Assembly: GCF_000621725.1 (NCBI RefSeq) | Contig: NZ_JHXM01000021.1 | Coordinates: 17,351-81,350 of the forward strand | Source: Xylanibacter brevis ATCC 19188 | GTDB taxonomy: Bacteria > Bacteroidota > Bacteroidia > Bacteroidales > Bacteroidaceae | DNA: 64,000 nucleotides | Direction: 5' to 3' | In this document: in pieces, positions 26,070 through 34,900 of the stretch | Numbering within the stretch: the stretch's first letter is position 1 | How the letters are laid out: every line of letters starts with the position of its first letter | Notes under the pieces: generated by a model | Told to the model about the DNA's origin: nothing | Databases searched by the model: none | The model's input: only the letters and a program-made list of their open reading frames with translations | Position numbers and translations under genes: made by a program

Positions 26070-28097
26070 TTACCATCTTCTAAATAATTCTATTGTAAAC
26101 TTGCAGCCAATCTCCTGATACTCAATGTTTCGGAAGCCTGCAAAGATGCCCATTGAGATGTAGCGGCTGCTGAATCCGTAGCCCAGCTCGGAGTAAAGTC
26201 GGCTTTGGTTTATGAGCAATGAACTAAGATAAATGCGTTCGCGTTCTATGTAATGACCAAGTAAGGGAATGAACGACAAGCCCATCAGCGGACTCTCGTA
26301 CGATATATTACCTCGAATATAATATTTTGACTCGTTGTAAACACTTGATGATAACAACTGAAAATTGCCCGACCAATCATCATCCCAACCTTCTGGCAGA
26401 TTGTTGTCGCGGAAGTTAGTAAAGTCCATAAACGAGTTGACTTTTTTCAGTGTGTAAAGTCCACCGCCGATACGTGCGTTGAACACCTGCAGGCGGTGCA
26501 TGCGCCTTTTCCAAGAGGCATCAACTTCCCATCGTTCGTAGGGCAGATTAAACTTGTCGAACTTCAAACCTCGTTCATAGTCGATAGAAACGACAGGGGC
26601 TGCTCGCCACGGACGCAACTTAACAGACACAGATGGGGCTAAACTCTTGTAGTCGTTTTCTATACCAAACGAACCTAGTTTTGCAGCATGCTGTGACCGA
26701 CGATGGTGGAATGTCACACCACCTTCAATTCCCAACCAAGGCGTAATCATGTAGTAGTTCTTCAGCTGGGCATATAAATCTCTGAATATGTGCAGGTCTT
26801 CATTCAGCCATTGAGAGTCTTCACCATCAATAGCCGCTATTTCGTTGAGTGTATATTGATTGCTCAGACGGTTGCCGTTACCCACAATGAGATCCAGATA
26901 ACCTCTGCGTTTGTGATTATATTCAAGTCGGATGGGGGCTGTAAAGAAGAATTGCTTCAATTTGAAGTTGTAACCGGCTTTGGGGTTAAAGTCAATGCAG
27001 GTTTTCTTGCTGAATTCATAGTGAGCACCCAAACGCATCTTGTATGACAATCCCTTTGACTTGCTGTAGCTGATGTATTGCGGGTCGAGTAGGGGCGACA
27101 GCCATACATATCCATTCTCAGTACTGCTTTTCGTCTTGCTGAAAAGGTTTTCTCCCAACATATCCCAAGTGCGGTCGCTTGCATTGCTGTGTTTATCCAG
27201 CATCATGGGCATGACAGCTTTGATACTATCATTATGTTTCTTTGCATGCCTCAGCGAGTCAAAGTGCTGATACACCAACTCCTCTTCTTCGCTTAAACTG
27301 AACGGACGAATAGAATCCATGAGTTGGCGATTTATTTTGAGACTCATGGTGTCCGGTAGTGTAGTAGGACAGTCGTATGCCACCTCAAAATGAGAAGTTA
27401 TGTTGTTGCCAGCAAACTTAAACGTTACATCAGTGATACATAACTGAGGCATCAGTGCCCGTGCGCCATGATCGCCCTGCGTACTGATGGTGTGAAAACT
27501 AATCATGTCGAACTCGCCATTCAGCTCAATCTGTTCGATGCGCCCCGTCGCATAGTTGACGATAGCTTGACCTTTCACTAGCTGCGTGTTCATCACCCGT
27601 TTAGGACGGAAGTCTAGGCGTATCTTACCGTTACCTAGATCTGTTGTTGTGTATTTGTAGAACAACCGATTGTAGCGATTAAACGGTGAAAGCACGTGGT
27701 CATCGTAAATTGTCTCGTTATAAAGGTCAGGTGTCAGATAGCAAAATAGCGTTGACATCGTATGTTTGTTTCTGGGGATGGTGGTATAGAATACCTGATT
27801 CAGATTATCATAGTTGTCAACGTCATTGAAGGTGAAGTGATTATACTGTTCGCTCAGAAACTTTCGTTGTCCCTTAGCCAGTGGATACATGGAAGGTATC
27901 AGCCATAGTGTGGCATTGCGACGTTTTGTGTTATAGAGGTGTTTTAGGTAAACATTTGTGGAAAAGCCGTTCACATCGTGAGCGTAGTTGCGCTGAAAAC
28001 TGAATATGCGCTCCAACAGCACGGAGTCAGAATACTCGTGACCATTGGCCGTAAGGACGGTTGATATTATATAAAGTAGCAGCAATATTCGTTTCAT
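26070..28097 (-). CDS. DUF5686-type outer-membrane protein
   Basis: I choose the ATG at 28097 (675 residues), which gives the signal peptide MKRILLLLYIISTVLTANG; the longer frame to 28130 would start upstream of the promoter. The N-terminal third includes NTQLVKGQAIVNYATGRIEQIE, like DUF5686 proteins. The rest has the repeated aromatic strands of an outer-membrane barrel, ending in CKFTIELFRRW. Function is unknown; the family is found near TonB and surface systems in Bacteroidota. Its -7 box ends only 5 bp before the ATG, so the mRNA is probably leaderless. The phased array at 28180-28487 lies just upstream of its promoter. Confidence 0.8.
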   Translation of the reverse strand: MKRILLLLYIISTVLTANGHEYSDSVLLERIFSFQRNYAHDVNGFSTNVYLKHLYNTKRRNATLWLIPSMYPLAKGQRKFLSEQYNHFTFNDVDNYDNLNQVFYTTIPRNKHTMSTLFCYLTPDLYNETIYDDHVLSPFNRYNRLFYKYTTTDLGNGKIRLDFRPKRVMNTQLVKGQAIVNYATGRIEQIELNGEFDMISFHTISTQGDHGARALMPQLCITDVTFKFAGNNITSHFEVAYDCPTTLPDTMSLKINRQLMDSIRPFSLSEEEELVYQHFDSLRHAKKHNDSIKAVMPMMLDKHSNASDRTWDMLGENLFSKTKSSTENGYVWLSPLLDPQYISYSKSKGLSYKMRLGAHYEFSKKTCIDFNPKAGYNFKLKQFFFTAPIRLEYNHKRRGYLDLIVGNGNRLSNQYTLNEIAAIDGEDSQWLNEDLHIFRDLYAQLKNYYMITPWLGIEGGVTFHHRRSQHAAKLGSFGIENDYKSLAPSVSVKLRPWRAAPVVSIDYERGLKFDKFNLPYERWEVDASWKRRMHRLQVFNARIGGGLYTLKKVNSFMDFTNFRDNNLPEGWDDDWSGNFQLLSSSVYNESKYYIRGNISYESPLMGLSFIPLLGHYIERERIYLSSLLINQSRLYSELGYGFSSRYISMGIFAGFRNIEYQEIGCKFTIELFRRW

Positions 28098-28102
28098 TGC
28101 CG

Positions 28103-28133
28103 CAAAGATAGCAAATAAATAAATAACCACAAA
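28103..28133 (-). promoter_or_regulatory. Promoter of the DUF5686 gene
   Basis: On the minus strand TTTG (28130-28133), 19 bp, then TATCTTTG (28103-28110), a full consensus. The last base of the box is 5 bp from the chosen ATG, predicting transcription to start at or within a few bases of the start codon. Confidence 0.8.
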
Positions 28134-28146
28134 AATATTTTGCCAT

Positions 28147-28165
28147 AAAAAGGATATTCCTTTTT
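28147..28165. other. Short palindrome next to the DUF5686 promoter
   Basis: AAAAAGGATATTCCTTTTT is a near-perfect inverted repeat with an A-run and a T-run. It could be a weak bidirectional terminator or an operator 14 bp upstream of the -33 box. Confidence 0.45.
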
Positions 28166-28179
28166 AATTATAGAAGCGG

Positions 28180-28487
28180 GAGTGTCGCTTTTCTATGAAT
28201 AAGTGCCGCTATTACCGAGCAATAGTACTCCTTTTGTTGTGCAATACTACTGCTTTTACAAGCCAAAAGTGCCACTTTTGCCCTGTTATTCTTACTGTTT
28301 TGTGTCGCATCTAGACTCTAGAATGCCTGAATCTAGACTTTAGATCGGCGAATTCTAGACTCTAAAAATGTGTTTTCTAGTGTCTAGATGAATTGTAATA
28401 GCTTTCATATTGGCTATCAGCATCTTAACTATAGCATAAGAAACGTTATGCTTTTGGAGGCTGAAAGCGTTGCTTTTGGAAGATCAT
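28180..28487. repeat. Array of about 14 imperfect dyads with a 22-bp period
   Basis: Written in rows of 22 bp from 28202, the sequence shows one imperfect palindrome of about 13-15 bp per row with a 7-9 bp spacer. Dyad centres fall at 28185, 28206, 28228, 28250, 28272, 28294, 28316, 28338, 28360, 28382, 28404, about 28426, 28448 and 28470. Three sequence classes share the register: AAAAGTGCCACTTTT-like (rows 1-5), TCTAGACTCTAGA-like (28310, 28332, 28354, 28376) and AAAGCGTTGCTTT-like (28448, 28470). Rows at 28294 and 28426 are weak. The array fills the gap between the rpoD terminator and the DUF5686 promoter; there is no credible ORF. It might be a protein-binding array. Confidence 0.8.
28310..28388. 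repeat. Four 13-bp TCTAGACTCTAGA-type repeats spaced 22 bp
   Basis: Copies at 28310-28322 (TCTAGACTCTAGA), 28332-28344 (TCTAGACTTTAGA), 28354-28366 (TCTAGACTCTAAA) and 28376-28388 (TCTAGTGTCTAGA). Start-to-start distance is exactly 22 bp each time and the 9-bp spacers differ. This is the clearest block of the larger phased array. Confidence 0.92.
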
Positions 28488-28527
28488 AAAAAATGCTTCA
28501 TTCCATAATCGGAAATGAAGCATTGTA
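28487..28527 (-). terminator. Terminator of rpoD
   Basis: AATGCTTCATTCC pairs with GGAAATGAAGCATT (one bulged A), and on the minus strand the hairpin is followed by a six-T run. It lies 27 bp after the rpoD stop. Confidence 0.88.
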
Positions 28528-28553
28528 TTTTTACTGTAAAAAGAGAAAATCTC

Positions 28554-29426
28554 TTATCCCAGATATTTCATCAAAATACGAGCGTTACCAGAATCACGGA
28601 GTTTAGCAATGCTCTTCTCACGAATCTGGCGCACACGCTCACGGGTAAGTCCCAGCTGATCGCCAATTTCCTCAAGACCCTTCTCGTGGCAACCAATACC
28701 GAAGCATTCGCGGATAATAGTAATCTCGCGCTCCTTCAGTACTTTGTTGAGTACGGCGTTCAACTCCTGTGCCATTGACTCGTGATCCACGTGACGGTCG
28801 GTGCGGCTATCGTCACCAGAGGCCATCACATCGAGCATACAGTTGTCTTCGCCATCCTGGAAAGGTGCATCAATAGACACATGGTGACCATCTGCCATCA
28901 TTGACTGACCAATTTTCTCTTCGTCAATGTCAGTCATTTCAGCCAGCTCGCTCACAGATGGGTGGCGCTGATTCTCCTGCTCAAACTTGTTGATTTCGTG
29001 ATTAATCTTATTCAGTGAGCCAACCTGGTTCAGAGGAAGACGTACGATACGGCTCTGCTCGGCAATGGCCTGAAGGATAGACTGGCGAATCCACCATACG
29101 GCATAAGAAATGAATTTGAAGCCGCGTGTCTCATCGAATTTCTGTGCGGCCTTGATAAGACCGATGTTGCCTTCGTCGATAAGGTCTGTTAATGTTAAAC
29201 CCTGATGCTGATATTGTTTAGCAACACTGACAACAAAGCGCAGATTGGCTGTCACCAGTTTGTCTTTTGCGCGTTCGCCCTCAGGACCGCCCTTCTTAAT
29301 TTTCTGAGCCAGTTCAATTTCTTCGTCAATACTAATAAGTGGAGCACGGCCAATCTCTACTAGATACTTATCCAATGCTTCACTCGAACGGTTTGTGATG
29401 CTTTTCTGAATTTTGAGTTGTCTCAT
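28554..29426 (-). CDS. rpoD: Primary sigma factor, short Bacteroidota type
   Basis: This 290-residue sigma-70 directs housekeeping transcription from the TAnnTTTG promoters seen throughout the window. Region 1.2 starts at DKYLVEIGRAPLIS (about residue 19). Region 2 has DLIDEGNIGLIKAAQKFD and the promoter-melting KFISYAVWWIRQSI. Region 3 includes HPSVSELAE. Region 4 ends with GLTRERVRQIREKSIAKLRDS, the helix-turn-helix for the -33 box. Region 1.1 and the long non-conserved insert of E. coli RpoD are absent, as is normal in Bacteroidota. Confidence 0.95.
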   Translation of the reverse strand: MRQLKIQKSITNRSSEALDKYLVEIGRAPLISIDEEIELAQKIKKGGPEGERAKDKLVTANLRFVVSVAKQYQHQGLTLTDLIDEGNIGLIKAAQKFDETRGFKFISYAVWWIRQSILQAIAEQSRIVRLPLNQVGSLNKINHEINKFEQENQRHPSVSELAEMTDIDEEKIGQSMMADGHHVSIDAPFQDGEDNCMLDVMASGDDSRTDRHVDHESMAQELNAVLNKVLKEREITIIRECFGIGCHEKGLEEIGDQLGLTRERVRQIREKSIAKLRDSGNARILMKYLG

Positions 29427-29504
29427 CCTAAAATGATTTTCCTTAAATATTTCCTAACTTCTTAATAATGAAGTGAGTATACCTATTTTTGCAAATTTGC
29501 GGTG

Positions 29505-29512
29505 CAAAGGTA
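29505..29512 (-). promoter_or_regulatory. -7 box of rpoD
   Basis: TACCTTTG on the minus strand, 78 bp before the ATG at 29426. No clear -33 element is seen at the usual spacing. Confidence 0.6.
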
Positions 29513-29570
29513 CAAAAAATATCGTTACGTTGTTCTCCAGTTGTGGATTTTTTTGTGTTAAAAAAGAAAA

Positions 29571-29593
29571 ATGGCCCTCTTGAGAAGGGCCAT
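29571..29593 (-). terminator. Terminator of the uxuA/oxidoreductase unit
   Basis: ATGGCCCT pairs with AGGGCCAT across a 7-nt loop. On the minus strand it is followed by TTTTCTTTTTT. It lies 31 bp after the stop at 29625. Confidence 0.88.
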
Positions 29594-29624
29594 TATATCT
29601 TTAGTTTGTGGAGTGTTTTAAACC

Positions 29625-30437
29625 CTACATAGCGAATACATTGAAGCCGCCATCAACAACGGCCACGGTTCCTGTGACAAACTTTGAAGCATCAGACATG
29701 AGATAATGGATGGTGCCGCAGAGTTCTTCGGGTTCTCCCATACGTCCAAATGGTGTTTGGCGGATCACATCTTGTCCGCGCTGTGTGTAGGTTCCATCAG
29801 GATTGGTCAACAGCGAACGGTTCTGTTCGGTGATGAAGAAACCTGGTGCTATTGCATTGACACGGATGCCTTCGCCAAATTTCTTGGCGCATTCTGTGGC
29901 CATATACTGTGTAAAGTTGGAAATGCCTGCTTTTGCAGCCGCATAGCCACACACTCTTGTCATGGGGCGGAATGCTGCCATGCTCGAGAAGTTGATGATA
30001 GATCCTTTGCCCTGTTTAACCATGGGTTTCAGAAATATCTGTGTAGGAATAACCGTGCCGGTGAGGTTAAGTTCGAGAACTTTAGAGAACTGACTGGCGT
30101 CGAGGTCGAAAAATGTCTTGTCCGGTCCGATTGTAGCGCCAGGCATGTTGCCGCCAGCGGCATTAAGCAGTGTGTCGATACGTCCATATTTAGCGATGAT
30201 ATCGTCGCAATTCTTCTGTACGCATGCTTCGTCCATCACGTCGGTTTTCATAAACTCGCATTGTCCACCATCGTTCTTGATATCATCAACGATGGCCTGA
30301 CCAACATCTTCTTTTCTACCTAAGATGATAACTTTGGCACCATTAAGAGCCAGATATTTTGCTATAGTACGTCCTAAAACGCCGGTTCCACCGGTGATGA
30401 CGGTTACGTTGTCTTTGATGTCGAATAGGTTCTTCAT
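29625..30437 (-). CDS. SDR-family oxidoreductase, probable D-mannonate (fructuronate) oxidoreductase
   Basis: The 270-residue protein is a classical short-chain dehydrogenase: the cofactor motif TGGTGVLG near residues 15-22, NAAGG, and the catalytic Ser in INFSSMAA with YAAAK supplying Tyr and Lys. It follows mannonate dehydratase by 31 bp, and SDR enzymes in this position are usually annotated as D-mannonate oxidoreductase, reducing fructuronate with NADH in hexuronate breakdown. This replaces the unrelated UxuB of enterics. The substrate is inferred from the neighbour and from resemblance to that SDR group. Confidence 0.85.
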   Translation of the reverse strand: MKNLFDIKDNVTVITGGTGVLGRTIAKYLALNGAKVIILGRKEDVGQAIVDDIKNDGGQCEFMKTDVMDEACVQKNCDDIIAKYGRIDTLLNAAGGNMPGATIGPDKTFFDLDASQFSKVLELNLTGTVIPTQIFLKPMVKQGKGSIINFSSMAAFRPMTRVCGYAAAKAGISNFTQYMATECAKKFGEGIRVNAIAPGFFITEQNRSLLTNPDGTYTQRGQDVIRQTPFGRMGEPEELCGTIHYLMSDASKFVTGTVAVVDGGFNVFAM

Positions 30438-30468
30438 TGTCGGTTTTGATTATATGTCATTGTTGTTG

Positions 30469-31722
30469 TTAGTCAAAGAATCCTGGCTGCGTGTATTTGA
30501 TGCCCAATTCATCGTCGACAGTAGCAAGGATGCCCTGTACCTGGCCCAATGCAAACATGCGTCCTAACAGTGTATAGCCTGCATTGTGTCCGTGACTTGA
30601 TTCGTCCATGATGCCACCAGGTTGATCGGTGAATGTCATACCATGATCAACGCGCATTGGGAGCGCCGGATTCTCTTTCTCAAAGATTCTTGCCAGTTCT
30701 ACGATGTTAGCTCGACCACCCAGATGCGAGGCTTCTGTAAAGTCGCCATTCGGGAAAATATGACAAGAACGTAGGTGTACGAAATGGGTGCGGGGGGCAA
30801 ATTCACGGGCCATTGCCACCACGTCGTTATAGGCTCCTGCACTAAGTGAACCGGCACAGAATGTAAGTCCATTATGCTTATTAGGTACTGCGTTAAGGAA
30901 CCAGCGGATGTCGTCTGCTGTGCGTACAATACGTGGAAGACCTAAAATCTCGATAGGGGGGTCGTCTGGATGCACACACATATTCATGTCATAAGCTTCA
31001 CAAGTAGGCATAATAGCCTCTAGGAAGTATTTCATATTCTCGCGCAACTGCTGCTTGTCAATGTCATGATAAAGTTCAAGGAATGATTGAAACTTTGCAA
31101 TGGGTTCTTTGTCACCTTCAGAGAAGTTTCCGCTCACAAACCCTTGAGTCTTAATCACAATATTCTCAATAAGTTTGTGGTCTTTTTCTGGAGTCATGCT
31201 TTTTGCTAATTCATCTGCCTCGGCAAGGACGTCTCTCACAGCGCCGACATTGTCTGGAAATTGAAATTTTTTCCATTCTTCCCGGGCTCCTTCTCGCTTT
31301 AAAAGATAAATGTCGAAATAGGCGAATTCGGCATAGTTGAAATATAGGTTTGTTGCTCCGTTTGGATTGTTGTGAAGCAAGTCTGTGCGGGCCCAGTCAA
31401 GTACTGGCATGAAATTGTAACAAACCGTGTGTATGCCTTCAGCGGCCAGGTTCTTTAGTGACTCTATGTAGACCTCTATCTGTTGGTCACGATCAGGTCC
31501 TCCGTATTTGATTGACTCGACTACGGGTAGGCTCTCCACTACCGACCAACGCATGCCGTAGCTTTCGATGTATTCACGTAGATCGTGTATCTTTTCTTGT
31601 GTCCAAACTTCACCTAAGGGCACGTCGTGAAGCGCTGTTACGATGCCTTCAACGCCAATTTGCTTGAGCATGGCAAGTGTGATTCTATCTTTCTTGCCAA
31701 ACCATCTCCATGTTCTTTCCAT
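30469..31722 (-). CDS. uxuA: Mannonate dehydratase
   Basis: UxuA dehydrates D-mannonate to 2-keto-3-deoxygluconate in glucuronate catabolism. The start MERTWRWFGKKDRITL and the blocks WSVVESLPVVESIK, CVHPDDPPIEILGLPR and MRVDHGMTF are typical, with the metal-binding Cys and His residues in the last two. I choose the ATG at 31722 (417 residues); the longer frame to 31773 runs through the -7 box. It forms a two-gene operon with the SDR oxidoreductase. Confidence 0.93.
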   Translation of the reverse strand: MERTWRWFGKKDRITLAMLKQIGVEGIVTALHDVPLGEVWTQEKIHDLREYIESYGMRWSVVESLPVVESIKYGGPDRDQQIEVYIESLKNLAAEGIHTVCYNFMPVLDWARTDLLHNNPNGATNLYFNYAEFAYFDIYLLKREGAREEWKKFQFPDNVGAVRDVLAEADELAKSMTPEKDHKLIENIVIKTQGFVSGNFSEGDKEPIAKFQSFLELYHDIDKQQLRENMKYFLEAIMPTCEAYDMNMCVHPDDPPIEILGLPRIVRTADDIRWFLNAVPNKHNGLTFCAGSLSAGAYNDVVAMAREFAPRTHFVHLRSCHIFPNGDFTEASHLGGRANIVELARIFEKENPALPMRVDHGMTFTDQPGGIMDESSHGHNAGYTLLGRMFALGQVQGILATVDDELGIKYTQPGFFD

Positions 31723-31750
31723 TGTCAGATTTTTATTGTGTTCCGGATTG

Positions 31751-31758
31751 CAAAGGTA
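31751..31758 (-). promoter_or_regulatory. -7 box of the uxuA unit
   Basis: TACCTTTG on the minus strand, 28 bp before the uxuA ATG. It fixes the start at 31722 and not 31773. Confidence 0.6.
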
Positions 31759-31838
31759 GTGAATAATTGACATTGTACATCGAAAAAAGAATCAAAAAAG
31801 TATAATTTGGCGCTTTTTTCTAATTTTATCATAGATAT

Positions 31839-31870
31839 TTTGCGGTATCTCACTTTTTTTTGTACCTTTG
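31839..31870 (+). promoter_or_regulatory. Promoter of the ileS operon
   Basis: TTTG (31839-31842), 20 bp, then TACCTTTG (31863-31870), 31 bp before the ileS ATG at 31902. Full consensus. Confidence 0.85.
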
Positions 31871-31901
31871 CACATCAAAAAATTATAGTACTATAAACGA
31901 T

Positions 31902-34900
31902 ATGGCAAAGAGATTCGCTGAACATAATGGTTTGAACCTGACTCAGGTTAACAATGAGATTTTAGATAAATGGAAGAAAGAGGATATTTTCCATCGTTCA
32001 ATTGACGAGCGTGAGGGATGTCCTCAGTTTGTTTTCTTTGAGGGTCCTCCCTCAGCAAATGGTCACCCAGGTATTCACCACGTCTTGGGTCGTTCGCTGA
32101 AGGATAAGTTCAATCGTTATAAGACCATGCAGGGTTTCCAGGTAAAGCGTAAGGCTGGATGGGATACTCATGGACTGCCTGTGGAACTCGGTGTGGAAAA
32201 AGAATTGGGTATCACCAAGGCTGATATCGATAACAAAGATTCAGACAAGTACATTTCAACAGAGGATTACAATAAGAAGTGTCGTGAAAATGTGATGAAG
32301 TTTACAGCTGAGTGGCGTGAACTGACTGAGCGCATGGGATACTTTGTAGATCTTGATAATCCTTATATCACCTACGATAATAAATATATTGAGTCACTGT
32401 GGTGGCTGCTGAAGCAGTTCTATGATAAAGGATTGCTTTATAAAGGCTATACAATTCAGCCTTATTCACCTGCAGCCGGAACCGGATTGTCAAGTCACGA
32501 GCTGAACCAGCCAGGTTGCTATCGTGACGTGAAGGATACTACTTGTACGGCTCTCTTCAAAATGAAGAATCCGAAGCCAGAGATGACTGGTTGGGGCACG
32601 CCATATTTCATGGCATGGACTACAACCCCCTGGACACTGGCTGCGAATTCAGCATTGTGTGTAGGTCCCAAAATTGACTATGTAGCTATTGAGACTTACA
32701 ATCCTTATACGGCAGAGAAAATCACAATCGTGATGGCAGACGCACGCGTTGCGGCTTACTTTGATACTGCTGCCGAGATTTCCGATGGTGGTGAACTACC
32801 TGAATATAATAAGGGTGAGAAGTTCTTGCCCTATCGCGTGGTAGCTCGCTACAAGGGTACCGACCTCGTGGGAATGGAGTATGAACAGCTCCTGCCAATG
32901 ATTACACCTGTAGGTGAAGGCGCTTTCCGCGTGATTCCTGGTGACTATGTAACAACAGAGGATGGTGCAGGTATCGTACACATTGCTCCAAACTTTGGTG
33001 CCGACGATGCTTTCGTAGCGAAGAAGGCTGGTGTACCTGCTATTGTGCTTATAGACAAGAAAGGCAACGAGCGTCCAGTTGTTGACCTGCAAGGTAAGTA
33101 CTTCTTGATTGAGGATCTGGATGCAGATTTCGTTAAGAATTACGTAGATACAGAGAAGTGGGGACGCTATGCTGGACGCTATGTAAAGAATGCCTACGAT
33201 GAAACACTTACAGATAAGGATGAGACACTTGACATTTCTATCTGTATGGACTTGAAAGCCGACGGTAAGGTGTTCAAGATCGAGAAGCACGTTCACAACT
33301 ATCCTCATTGCTGGCGTACAGACAAACCTGTACTTTACTATCCCTTGGACTCTTGGTTTATTAAGAGTACCGATAAAAAGGTTCGCATGAGTGAACTGAA
33401 CAAGACTATCGGATGGCATCCGGAGTCAACAGGTACAGGACGTTTTGGTAACTGGCTAGAGAATCTGAATGACTGGAACCTGTCTCGTTCTCGCTTCTGG
33501 GGTACACCACTTCCTATTTGGCGAAGCGAAGACGGCGAAGAAAAGTGTATCGGTAGCTTGGAAGAACTTTATGCTGAGATTGAAAAAGCTGTTGCAGCAG
33601 GTGTAATGACTTCAAATCCGCTGAAAGACAAGGGGTTTGTGCCTGGTGATATGTCAAAGGAAAACTACGACAAGATCGACATGCACCGTCCATATGTGGA
33701 CTATATTATATTGGTAAGCGAAAGCGGCAAGCCAATGAAACGTGAAAGCGACTTGGTTGATGTGTGGTTTGATTCGGGTTCTATGCCTTATGCACAGGTT
33801 CACTATCCTTTCGAGAACCGTGAACTGATTGATAACAATAAAGCATTCCCCGCAGATTTTATCAACGAGGGCGTTGACCAGACACGTGGTTGGTTCTTCA
33901 CATTGCATGCTATTGCTACTATGATCTTCGATTCAGTAGCCTTCAAGAATGTCATCTCAACAGGTCTTGTGCTGGATGCCAAAGGCAATAAGATGTCGAA
34001 GCATGTGGGTAATGTGATTAATCCATTTGAGATGATCGACAAATATGGTTCGGATGCGGTTAGATTCTACATGATGACAAACTCTGAACCATGGGACAAC
34101 CTGAAGTTCGACCCAGAGGGTGTGGCAGAAATCAGCCGCAAGTTCTTTGGTACCTTATATAATACTTATTCACTCTTTGCTATGTATGCTAATGTGGATG
34201 AGTTTGATCCTAAGGCTGCACAGATTCCTGTAAACGAGCGTCCTGAATTCGACCGTTGGATTTTGTCTTGTCTGAACTCTCTGGTTAAGGGCGTTCAGAA
34301 AGAGATGAACGGATTTGATCCTACACGTGCAGGTCGTCTAATTGATAAGTTTGTGGATGAGGATCTGTCTAACTGGTATGTTCGTCTTAACAAGAAGCGT
34401 TTCTGGGGTAAGGAGATGGACAACGATAAGTTGGCTGCCTATCAGACGCTCTATGAGTGCTTGATGACTGTTTCTAAGTTGCTGGCTCCGTTTGCGCCAT
34501 TCTTTGCAGATCGCATCTACTGCGATTTGGGAGGAGAACTTGATTCTGTTCATCTGGAGAAATTCCCCGTAGCTAATATGGATTTGGTTAATGCCGATCT
34601 GGAGCAGCGTATGGAGATTGCTCAGCGCATCACAACGATTGTTCTTGCTCTGCGTCGTAAAGAGAGTATTAAGGTGAAGCAGCCTCTGCAGACCTTGATG
34701 ATTCCACCTGTTGATGATGCTCAGCGTAATGCTATTGAGAGCGTGAAGCAGATTTTCTTGCAGGAGGTAAACGTAAAAGACGTGAAATTTGTGGAAGGTG
34801 CAGGCATTCTGGTTAAGAAGGTGAAATGCAACTTCCGTACCATGGGTAAGAAGTTCGGCAAGTTGATGAAGGGTGTTGCTGCTCAGATGGATGCTCTTTC

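Noticed and set aside
28180..28487. CRISPR array
   Set aside because: The period of 22 bp with 7-9 bp spacers is far too short, the units are dyads that change sequence along the array, and no cas gene is nearby.
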